Source of the DNA: Eremophila alpestris peregrina
Taxonomy: Eukaryota > Chordata > Aves > Passeriformes > Alaudidae
DNA length: 64,000 nucleotides
Direction of reading: 5' to 3'
NCBI GenBank assembly: GCA_009792885.1
Contig: WMCF01000025.1
Span: 9,388,123-9,452,122, forward strand
A program made the translations under genes and the position numbers. Positions 53,301 to 64,000 of the stretch are shown here, piece by piece. The notes under the pieces were generated by a model. The model searched no databases. It saw nothing but the letters and a program-made list of their open reading frames with translations, and had not been told where the DNA came from. Position 1 is the first letter of the stretch. Every line of letters starts with the position of its first letter.

Positions 53301-54249
53301 AAAGTAAGAGCTAGTTTCATTGTAGTCCAAGTTATAGTTGCAATATGTGTAATTTAATTTTCAATGCTGTGTTCTAGCAATATTTTTAAACTGAGATGTT
53401 TCACTGATGGACGTATTCAACAGTGATTCCTTGGGAGAAACACAAGCAGCCCAGCTTAAATGAAACACACACAAGAGAAAAAGTGCTCAACAACCTTAAG
53501 GCAAACAAAACAAAAAAGTGCCATTCACATTCTCTAGCACTTGTGTTAGGCTTACTTGATTTCTTAGCAGGCGCATTAGGAATTCTATATACCTGAATTG
53601 AGTTTTAAACCTAGTAAATCACAGCAAATTCCATCAAAACCTCAGTAGCTTTGGGCAACATTTTCTTCCAGGGGAAGCATTGTAAAGCATCAGATCTGAC
53701 TCTACCTCAGGGACTATTTGTCTTCCTGTGCCAGCCTTCCTAACAACGAGCTGCGATCAGATTGCAGCAAGGTGCATTCAAAGTCACCTAAAATTTAAAC
53801 TGGTTTAACCTCTAGCTAATTAAAAAAAACCCCAATGGATATAAATAGGCACTTCAGATAGTATTTTAAGAGTATTGAAAAATGATGATCCAGTGAGGAA
53901 CAGTGTTTTCACAAAGAATAATGACAGAACCAGTAACTGTGTAGGGACCAAACAACAACCACTGATGTTCGAAGTGAGCTCTTCGTACCTTTGCCCACTG
54001 CTTGAAACTGTGTTAGTCCCAACCTTTCCATCTTGTCCTTCTTTTTAAGAAAATCCACCCTGCCTTGGAGTACTCCAGCTAGAAATACAGAATACAGCAA
54101 AGACACCCTTGGTCATGGAACAGTGAGCTAGAAATAACTCTTTAGCATCAGATTGCAATACCCACAACAAACTGGTCTATTTCACATCATTCCCACCACT
54201 TCCATCCTAAACTCTAAAAAAATATTAATTAATCTCAAATTCTTCGTGT

Positions 54250-54283
54250 ATGTATGTGTATGCACACACACACAAACAAACTT
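54250..54283. repeat. Short TGTA/CA microsatellite
   Basis: TGTATGTATGTGTATG is followed by (CA)n and CAAACAAAC. This compound simple repeat is about 34 bases long. Confidence 0.7.
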
Positions 54284-54864
54284 GTAATCATCTTCTGAAG
54301 GTCCAGTCAAACAGCTGGCAAGAATGAATGGTCATCCTTGGATGAGTTTGTAAGCAAACTCAGAAAGTTTAGGTTTGAAGTGGCAACTGAAGATCCCCTC
54401 CTCCCACCTCCTGTTCAGAGCAGGGTAAGCTTCAGACTAGATTGCCCAGGGTTCAAACTTGTCATATTTCATGTCTTGAGAATCTCAAGGATAGAAACCA
54501 CAGCACCTCTGAGAGCAACCTCTTCCCAGCTTGAGTCTCCATGTGGTAATAAAGAGGTGCACACCTCTCCTGTTTCAGCCTTTGCCTTCCTCCTGTCCTT
54601 CTACCACACAACACTCCGAAAACACTTCTCAGTAACATCCTCCCTAGGCACCAAAAAAGACATCACCAAAGTCTTCTCCATAAGTTCCATCCTCTCAGGC
54701 TCTCCTCATGGGACTTAGATTTAGTTCCCTGCTCATCTTCAAGGTCCCCTTCACTGAAGCTGCTTTGGTTTGTTGATGTGTCTCCTGTATCAGGTGAGGG
54801 AGATGTGCACAGTAATTTACACGACTAAACAAGGACTGGCCAGAGACACATCTTTACTTCCCTG

Positions 54865-55535
54865 CTGTCCTGGCTGTGCCCCTGTTGACACAGCCCAGGG
54901 TGCAGCTGGCTGTCCCTGGAGTCAGGACAGTGCTGGCTCTTGCCCAGCTTGTGCCTGCCAAGGTCCCACGTCCCTTGCTGCAGAGCTGCTCCCAACCCAG
55001 TCAGACACCAGCCTGAGTCACTGCATGGCCTTATTCCTTGTTAGACGCAGGACTTGACATCAGTCCACCTGTAATTTCCTAAGGTTCCTCTGCTGACCCA
55101 TTTCCACAGCCTCTCTAGGTCTCTCTGGATGGTGGCCTTGCCCTCAAGGATATCAACTGGTCACCCTAACCTGGTGTCATCTACAAATTTGAATATAGTG
55201 CTCTCTATTATTTCTAGCAAGTTATTGATAAAAAAATTAAGCAGGACAGGTCCCAGGATATTCCACCTGCTGCTGGCCTTCAGGTATAGGATGTCCTTCA
55301 ACCAGGTTCAGAGTGTGATCATAAACCCCCCTTTCTTCACACTGAGCTCTTATTCTAATGTGGACAAAAGAATACTGTGGGAGTAAAGCCTTGCTAAAGT
55401 CAATTACATGAGCTGCTATTCTCCCATCCTGAAATCCAGTCAGCCAACTGGCCTGGTAAGGCATAATTCACCCTAAGTAAATCTATGGTGACTGTTTCCT
55501 ATCATCTTTTCTTTTACATGCCCATTAACTCATAC
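54865..55535 (-). mobile_element. CR1 LINE fragment, reverse transcriptase region
   Basis: The + strand shows the complement of CR1 reverse transcriptase in order. First comes CCTCTGCTGACCCATTTCC and TCTAGGTCTCTCTGGATGG (near 55090-55130). Next is CCTGGTGTCATCTACAAATTTG (55170-55191), the complement of the F/Y-ADDT-K segment. GTTATTGATAAAAAAATTAAGCAGGACAGG and ATACTGTGGGAGTAAAGCCTTG follow further on. Indels break the frame throughout. The piece lacks the 3' tail, which would lie to the left, so it is truncated at both ends or eroded beyond recognition at the left. It diverges from the copy at 57335-58788 and has the opposite orientation. Confidence 0.85.
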
Positions 55536-57334
55536 CAGACTCACTACACTAGACATTCACTTTACAGTTCCATTTAATTAACTCCATGGGCATATTAATT
55601 TTAAAAGTGTCTAGTCTTTAAAATAAAAAGAAATCAATATTTCTGATGTCAATGGATATTCTGTGTGGTGAACACTCACTCCAAATAAATCCACTGCTAC
55701 TAATTAGTTTTTAAACACTGGCACAGTTATTGCATGGAAGGGCTAATCTTTGCTAATCCAGGCAAGGAATGTAATGCCTATCTTGATCCTCACTTGTGCA
55801 AAGGTCTAGTTCCCAACATTGCAGTCAATAAACCACCTCCAAGAAATCATAAAGAACACAAACATCTTTGTTGGAATAAAACCCTAAAGAAAGCACTACA
55901 GTTGTCTTTGACTGCAAGGAGAGAAATCACATTAGAATGAAGCAGCTTGTAAAAGGAAGTTAGGAAGAACAGCTAAATGGTCTCTCTACCACTGGTCAAG
56001 ATCTAGCACTATTTAGTACACTATACTAAATCTAAGAAAAATGAATAAACCCTAAAAAGAAGTAAGCATGGCTAAAGAGCAGCAAAAAAGGCATAATTGG
56101 AGATTAAGAAAAAAGTTTTCAGAAAACTTGGGATTCTGCTTAAATGATGAAACTAAAGTATCATGACATGGGAAAATTACTCGTGGTAAATCAGAAAAGA
56201 ACAGTGAAGTTATATTCACATTCTAACAGACGTCATAATGACACAGACAATATGGGGTGAAATGCAGTTTCTACTCCCTGAATGGGATGCAGTCAGCATG
56301 CCTGACTTCCAACAAAGTATTGTGCCACAGGGAACAAAATGAAGGGTGGAGTGGAGCAGAGAGACCATGGCCAGGCTCTGTGGAAATCCTCACAATGGCA
56401 GTACCTTGTAGCTGATAATTCGCGTACGAGCTTTCAAGCACGGGAGAAAAAAGATGCATTGCTGTTGAAACAGGAACCGTGGCCTAATCCCAAATGTAAT
56501 ACCCCATCTCAAAGCTATCTGCCTCCAAAGTGCCACCCCTCACAGAGCATGTGTTCTATATTTCATTGACTATGCCTTAGAAATTACACCAATCAGTGAT
56601 AAAATTACGCATGACTGGAGTCACTCAGGCTCCACCTAAAACGCAAATAGTAGAAAAGTAATTTGACAATGGGGAGAAGTTAGGGAAGACTCCATCCTAA
56701 CTTCAGGCCGAACCTGTTCTCTTTTTCATAGGAACATCCACTGGATAAGAGCCAGTAGTTTATGTCCACTGATTGATTATCTCAAGATAGTTTTTGTTAA
56801 GAATTAGAGTTTATCTGTATGTTGCTTTGAGAAAGACTTTGCAGCTTGCTCTTATCACCATCAATCTTCAAACCTTAAGCTGTCATGATTTTCTATTATA
56901 TTGAGAAGCATTCTGTAAACTGTTGATGTGAGTCCTTCAAGGGCACCAACAGTGGCCAGTACACAGGTAAGATATACAACTGTGGAGACCTGAGAGAGGG
57001 TTTCTTTTATGCTGTGGATCTGTGGCCCTAAACAAGACATTTGAACACCCTCTGACCCAGACCGTTCAGTGAAGGGTCCCCATAATGGCATACTGACAAG
57101 TGGGTCAGGCACAAGGGTCTTGGCTTTCTTGGGGCACTGACAGACTGATCAGATACAAAGGGCTTGAGAAGATCTCCCCTTTGCACATGACATATAAAAT
57201 AACAGGTGAAATGCTGAAAATTAGATAGGTCAAAGGAATGGCCAAATCAGTAGGTGAAGAAGCACCTTCACATGTATAAAAGCCAATGATAAATGTTTTA
57301 TTCAAGCACATATCAAGATCTGAAAAGCATGTGA

Positions 57335-58788
57335 AGGAATTTGGCTGATGTATTTGCCAAGCCACTCTCCATGATGCTTGAAGAGTCATGGCAGTCAGAT
57401 GAAGTCCCAGCTGACTGGAAAAGGGAATCATTACAGTCATTCAAAAAAAAGGGTTCAAAGGAGGCCCCTGGGAACTACTGAACTGTCAGTTGCACTTCTG
57501 TGTCTGGAAAAATCATGGAACAGAACCTCTTAGAAGCTATGCTAAGGCAAATTGAAGACTGAGAGGTGATTTGAGAAAACCAGCATGGCTTTGCCAAGGG
57601 CAAGACTTACCTGACTAATCTAATGGCCCTTTATGATGGAGTGACTACATTAATGCACAAGGGAAGGGTTCCAGATGTCATTTATCTGGACTGCTTCAAG
57701 GCCTTTGACATGGTCCACCACAACATCCTTTTCTCTAAGTTAGAGAGATATGGATTTGATCAGTGGACTATTTAGTGGATGAAGAATAGGATGGTTGCCT
57801 GCAGATGGCAGCAGTCAAGAGCCTGATGTCCAAATGGAGATTGGTGATGGGTGGGGTCCTTTAGGGGTCCATCCAGAGACCAGTCCTGGCTATTCATGAA
57901 TGACACAGACAGTGGAATCAACTGCACCTTTAGCAAGTTTGAGGTGACACAACTCAGTGGGACAGCAGACACACCTGAAGGATGGGATGCCATCCAGAGA
58001 CACCTGGACAACCTTGAACAGTGTTCTCACATGGGAACCTCATGAGGTCTGACAACATCAAGTGAAGGGGTGCTGACCCTGGGTTGGGGAAGTCCTCAGT
58101 ATTTATACAGACTAGAGGATGAATGGATTGAAAGCAACTCTGCCAAGATGGAATTGGGGATCCTGCTGGATAAAAGGCTGGACATGACCCAGGAATGGAC
58201 ACTCCCAGCCCAGAAAGCCAAACATGTCCTACATCCAAAGCAGTGGGGGCAGCAGGAGAGAGACGGGATTCTGCCCCTCTGCTCTGCTCTGGTGGGACCC
58301 CATCTGCAGTGCTGCACCCAGCTCTGGGGTCCTCTGCACAGGAAGGACATGGACCTGCTGGAGTGAGTCCAGACAAGGGGCACAGAAATGATTAGAGGAC
58401 TGGATCACTTCCACAAGGAAAGGCTGAGAGGGCTGGAGTTGAGGACCTCTTACTGTGGTCTTTCAGTACTTAAAGGGAGTGTCTTAGAAAGCTGGGGACA
58501 AAATTTTTAGCTGCATCTGTGGCAACAAAACAAGGGGAATTGTTTTAAAATGAAGGAGGGTAGTCTGAGACAAGATCAATTTTTAAGACATTTATCATTT
58601 TTATGATGAGGATGGTGAAACACTGGAACAGGCTGCCCATGCAGATGCCCCCATCATCCCTGAAAAGATTCAAGGTCAGGTGTGAAAGGACTCTGAGCAA
58701 GTTGGTCTAGTTGAAGACCCCTGCTCATTGCAGGGGAGGTGGACTAGATGGCCTTTAAATGCCCCTTCCAACTCAAATTATTCTGTGA
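57335..58788 (+). mobile_element. CR1 LINE, longest copy, inactive reverse transcriptase
   Basis: About 1.45 kb of 5'-truncated CR1 on the + strand. Translated pieces follow the family order: LADVFAKPLSMMLEESWQSD (57341 on), GKIMEQNLLEAMLRQIED, QHGFAKG-type residues, [20 protein letters not shown] (near 57677-57735), DTDSGINCTFSKF (near 57904-57942), GTADTPEGWDAIQRHLDNLE, LGWGSPQYLYRLEDEWIES (58078 on), LCSALVGPHLQC and LHRKDMDLLE. In-frame stops, at least one frameshift and the loss of the catalytic F-ADD segment at 57937-57955 show that it is dead. The 3' UTR ends in CCAACTCAAATTATTCTGTGA, so the genuine 3' terminus is present at about 58788. It is antisense to CTNND2. No flanking duplication was found by eye. 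Confidence 0.93.
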
Positions 58789-58853
58789 AAGAAATGCAAG
58801 AATTAAAGAAGAGGCACAACCTCCTGCTAAAAATTATTTGTGTATTAAGTAAT

Positions 58854-58866
58854 GGGGGGGGGGGGG
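58854..58866. repeat. G13 homopolymer
   Basis: Thirteen consecutive G residues, 66 bases beyond the CR1 3' end. Long G runs are slippage-prone and are also a common place for assembly or base-calling errors, so the exact length is uncertain. Confidence 0.85.
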
Positions 58867-61800
58867 CAGATAGAGGAATGGTAATTAGAAAAGAACAATG
58901 TTGCAGGGAATATTTAGGGAACCATGGGCCTGTAAAAACCTGGCCAAAATTTCAGAAACTATTTTTAAAAACTGAATTAATGAGCACATGCAACCACTGA
59001 AGCCACTGGAAGTTTGTGGAGAAGTGAAGTAGTGGATTGTTTTTTTAAAAAATGAAAAAATCTTGGATTATAATGGTTCTAGGAAAGTATCAGCTTTGTA
59101 CTGTGAAACATCTGTGAAATCAGTATGTGATTAGGAAAACAATGTAAGACAAAGGCACCATTGTCGTTATCTTTACTTGCATATCTATGGTACACACCTG
59201 TACCTTGAATGCCTGGTTCTAACCTCCCTCTTGCAAAAATAATTAAGTAAACCTTACTGAAAATAGAGAAGGCTGTAAGAGAACAGTGACAGTTAAGGAG
59301 CAGCTTATATAATATATACCTCTCAATATACAGAGAATGCTTCAACATTCAAGAAATGAATTACAGGCCGTGTGGTAGAGACTTACACAATTATGACTGC
59401 CATGGAGAAGAGGAATATGGATCTATCTTTTTAAAGCTGTGTTCAGTACAAGAACTGATAGACATTTAATTAAAATATCAAGTGAAGTTTCCAAGAGATC
59501 TTCAAAGAAGGTGCATATAAACTGACAAACTCCTTGAACACAGTATGGATGTAAAAAACATTTTGCATGGTAACAGTTGGCTTGTTCTGTCCTCTTCCCT
59601 GAGTGCTGGCCTCTGTCAGAGGGGATACAAGAATCAACAGTCCTTTGAGCTAACTTAGAATCACAATTCTGAAGTTTCACTGCTTTCTCTTCCACAATGC
59701 TACAAGGGTACAGACTTCATTAAAAATCTCAGATCAAAGTCAACAGGAATTTGAGAGGAGAGGAAAAATGTATGTATAGCCCCTGCATGCTCAAGAGTGG
59801 TATTAATAAATAAAAAAGCATGGTGACTTCAGAGCAGAAAATCAGCTGACACATCTCCACAGAGGAGTCTCCTTTGAAGTACAATTACCCCTTGAGTTAA
59901 GAGGGCATTTAGCCACCTTAAGGTAGCTGATGACATGACCCTGCATCAGCCTGCAAGGAAAGACTCATCTCATGTACTGCTACACAATATTCTTTTCAAT
60001 CAGTAATATCCCTCCTTCACTCAGCTACAAAAGTTCAGGAGCATCTGCCTTTGTATAAAAACTGTGTATCAAGTTCAACTATCTCTGTTTCCCTGAACTG
60101 AAAGAAACAACAGACACTATGACTCTGTAAAACAGACACAAATGCCTTGAAGCACTAATTGCTTTCATTTTTCTTCATTTTTTAACAGCATTTAACAAAC
60201 CTAGGCTTCAACAACTTGCAACATCCAGCATTTCCTGACCAGACTCTTTTCTCTAGTGGCAGTGCACTTCTGGCTGCAGCTCAACTCCCTAGGACAAGGA
60301 GTGCTTTGGACTAAGAACAAAGTATGTTATGCCATTATTCTACTCTTATATTTCACCTGGCTAAATCTAACTAAATGACAGTTACAATTTTAGAGATAAA
60401 AATACCCTCAAGAATGTTTGGCCTAAAGTATATGCTTTTCATTACTACCGAATGATGAAATCAAGATAGGCAGTCAAGAAATAAATGACATATTAGAAAA
60501 ACTGAAGTAACTTTAAAAAGCATTTTCTAGCAACATCTTGAATAAAAAGTGAGAAGGCCACACAGCTAAGAAGCTTTGTAAGCAATATCAATCTAAAACC
60601 CACTTTCCAGGTTGTACAGTGTGATAAAAATAACTGATGTTTTGGAAGTTTTTAAACTACTTTAACCTACATAAGGTAAGAAATGCTCAGAATCGACACA
60701 AGCTGTCTCCCTTTTGGATTTTATGGAAGTTAAGTCTGTAAGCAGAGCACAAAAAATACTGTGGTAGGAGGGTGTAAGAAACCAGATGATGGGGAAGCCC
60801 CCCTAGGGAAGTTTATTTTATTACAGATCTTGAACTGTACTCTACAGTATCACAGTGTTAAGAAAAATGAGTCCATTGTTTTATCATCTAAAAGCCCAGA
60901 TGGCCACCAAGGAGCTGTTATTCAAGATAAGCTCTAGCATCCCACAGGATTTCCAGTTTAATAATATGAAGTCAATTATGCATCTGAAAAAGTATAGCAA
61001 CACTTTTTTTCATCTCAAGTCTAGTTTATCTTTGTTAATGTATGGAGAGATATGGGCAGCAGTAAAAATTAGCCCACTACAACTCTCATGGATAATTTCC
61101 AATGTGCTACATGACAAATCCCTAAGTGTCGTGATGTCTGCTTTTCAAATGAGATGATATTCCCCCACTGTATAGAAGATGTTTCCAAGCATGTAACATG
61201 GAAACAACTAAAACTGCTAGTTTAGGTTGTGGGGGGTTTTGTATTTCTTTTAAAATTCAAATCACAGTGTTCAGCCTTTCTAGGTCTGGAAATTGTTTTT
61301 AGTAGTAATATGCTACCTGCATGTCTGCATTTAACCCATTGCCAAAATGAGAGGTATATAGCTGTATGAACCCGAGAGGGTTTTTGTGGAAGCTGGGAAA
61401 CAAGATTTCATATGCATTACAGGTGCTTTTTCACCAGATATTCCTATAATGACACGTGGCTGAACAATGCAACTACCATTTGGAAGGCTGCTCACAAGTC
61501 ATTTGTAAAGAAGACAGCATTCTTACTCCCAAACCTTTATGGAGACATAAAGGCAGGTATTTAGTCACCATAAAGCCAAGCACAGACAGCTTGATAATCA
61601 AACCCTGTCAAGTAATCTATAAAACTCCAAAAACCCAACCAAACACAAAAAAAACCCTAAGAAAAAGACTTTAAGAAGGCACGTTCAGCCAATGAAGATA
61701 AACCCTGAACAAAATACTGCAGATAAACCCCTTATCCCACTTCTCTAAACACTGTCTACACAACTACAGGATGAGTTCACCCTTTACTCTCTAGGTAAAG

Positions 61801-64000
61801 TTCAGTACAAAAACCAGAAGTATTAAATGATATGACTTACTACCTGTTAGAATGAATTAGGATAGTAGTACCTAAAGAAATTTCAAGGATTTTTTCAGTT
61901 GGCAGATTGGGGGATTAAGGAGAGCAGGTAACTCTGGGCCTGAAGCAACTTGTGTCAATACAATAAACGTGGATCACAGCTTTGCATGCATGACTGTAGA
62001 ACAAATACCAAGAACATACGAAAGGGATCATGTAAAAAACCCAACTTTTCTCAAAGTACTGGAAAACAAAACTACAATCTGTGTCCAAAATTAGTGCTTA
62101 TAACTCTCAGAAAAACAGCATTTTGCTTCATGGGTTAGGCTGAAATAGCAAAAGACCTGAACAAAAATTGTTACATACTAAATCATGACTGTTGCCACAA
62201 GCCAAACTGGACCAATATATGCTGGAGCTGCACAGCCACTGTGACATGACATAGGCTGAGTTCTGTACTAGACAGTGAAATGAAAGATAAGGGGTGTCAC
62301 ATACCTTTTTCATTCCCTCTTTTCCTTCTCTTTAACTACTATCCATCACACCTTTGAGTGGACTTTAAGAGATTAAGCCTGTTTCTGTGATATACACTCA
62401 CCTACACATGTATCACCTCCCTCAGGACAATGTGCCTTCTGCTGAAGATGACAGTGGACAGCAAGGTGGATAAAATCTACAGAATCAGAACCAACCCAAA
62501 CTAGAAATAGTGTACTCTGTAAACACTGCCATGCATTCAAATACTGTCCTCTGGAAGTCCCAGACACAGGTATCTTTCTTTCATATCAGCAAACATATTT
62601 TCTTGACGATTTTTGTTGGAAAATTCAGTAATTTCAGTGTATGCACAAACAGACAGAGTTTATGCTGACAATTCAAAGTAGCTTTCAGTGATAGCTGCCT
62701 CACCTACCCACTGAGATAGCAATTGATGGCCTCAGCTTTTGGATGGCTTTGCAGAACAATCTTGGCACTGCACATTGTTATCAATACCCAGGCTGTCTGG
62801 CTCAGGTTCATAATATATTATTTATGCTGCCTGTGTAAAACTAACAGTACTGTACGTACAGCTTTAGAGACAAGGCATCACCTCCAACACTAAGAACTTA
62901 AAGAGGGGTTGCAAACAGTGTATTTTAGAACATTTACTGTGAATCAGATACTAAACTTTCTGTCAGAGATTAGTTAAGACCAAGTGTCCAAGCAAAGGGT
63001 AGATTTTGTAAATAAAATGAAGAAAGCTGTAAGTGCATCAAAAAATTTCCTCCTCTCAGTATTCTATACTCCAAATACTCCTTTGATACTCCCTACACTC
63101 AAATTATATTCAAAAAAAACCCTGATTTCATGTATTTGAAAGCATAACTTTGTATCTTAAAATGTAAAGACTGAAATGTGATTTTACGTCTCCTTTACTG
63201 ATAAAAAACTTGAGAAGGGCACTTTCCTTTCTGAAGGCACTATGTGCTTCTTCAACCAATGAAAAATAAAAAAAGGCAAAATACACAAAAAAACTGAGTT
63301 TTTTCTGAAATAATTTAGAATATTTAAACTGTTTTGTAAATTCAGAATGAAGAAACAAAATTAACACAAAAACTCATTAAAATAACTTTAAACTAAATTA
63401 AACTAACTAAAAAGGAAACATTCATATTTTAGTACTTCCCAGGTTCGTATAATCTTCAACTTTACTAATCTGTTGGAAGGAGAACCCTCAGACCCCTCAG
63501 CCTTTTCTGTGGGGAAAGGCAGACTTCATTCCTTGTTCTTTTCTTGCTCCTGAGTTACTGAGGCCACTGACACAGCCTACAACATCAAGTCACAGCTTTC
63601 AGGTCAGCCTTAATTCTGAAAATATTCATTAGCTATCCATGACAGAAGATTCTTGATCCGTGCTTCCCCCTTCATATGGCATTCCATATGGCACACCATA
63701 AATTGCACTGCTCCAGTCTAACTACAACTTGTAGAGGGAGGAGACAGGGGCATGGAGGAAGGCAAAAAAGGCACCCTCCTCTAAGTGCCCCCAACTAGTT
63801 TGAAAACCAGGAGGATAAGTTTTTCAATTATACCATACATGTCCAGTGACTTTGAAAAATTAAATCCAGACCTAGTTCCCAGTGTTGTTTCTGGAACTCT
63901 GATATACACAAAAGGCTCTCACCATTTACTAATTAATATATAATTTCTCAGCAGCAGCTTTCTATCAACACTCAGAGCTTCTTCTACCAACTCCAACTAA

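Noticed and set aside
54338..54718. 126-codon open frame on the + strand
   Set aside because: No recognisable domain, composition like the surrounding intron, and no splice or promoter context.
58070..58414. Cluster of open frames of 61-140 codons on both strands
   Set aside because: The + frame is the C-terminal CR1 reverse transcriptase. The others are its shadows in a locally GC-richer stretch.

Overview
This window looks like avian nuclear DNA, and almost all of it is the intronic interior of one large gene. Three things point to a bird: CR1 LINE fragments as the dominant repeat, with the avian-type 3' end of a short ATTCTGTGA-like motif and no poly(A) tail; a retroviral LTR 3' end of a type I associate with songbird genomes; and otherwise sparse repeats in AT-rich unique sequence. 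The species cannot be told from the sequence.

The one confident coding feature is a 133-bp exon on the minus strand at 14123-14255. It encodes the start of the armadillo domain of delta-catenin (CTNND2). It has a good acceptor and donor, an intact frame and defined splice phases. No other exon of the gene was recognised, so 1-14122 is read as the downstream intron and 14256-64000 as the upstream intron. Both run off the window, giving minimum lengths of about 14.1 kb and 49.7 kb. Very long introns are known for CTNND2 in vertebrates.

Layout: 1-14122 holds an LTR remnant (about 6170-6362) bordered by a perfect hairpin, an internally deleted CR1 (about 8295-8690) and short AT-rich or homopolymer tracts. 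The exon follows. From 14256 to about 46780 the sequence is mostly unique intron, with two possible very old CR1-type remnants (about 17405-17530 and 35690-35800), several short perfect palindromes, a 32-base A run and an unexplained purine-rich block (39590-41600). The last 17 kb is richer in CR1: an old copy at 46785-47277 (+), one at 49349-50030 (-), one at 54865-55535 (-) and the longest at 57335-58788 (+). All are 5'-truncated or eroded and none can encode an active reverse transcriptase.

I found no operon, CRISPR array, RNA gene or previously undescribed system. The many short open frames (60-159 codons) look like chance frames or parts of CR1. The observations most worth checking are the isolated CTNND2 exon, the cluster of perfect short inverted repeats, the three TAATTAGC motifs near 26.8-27.1 kb, and the purine-rich block.
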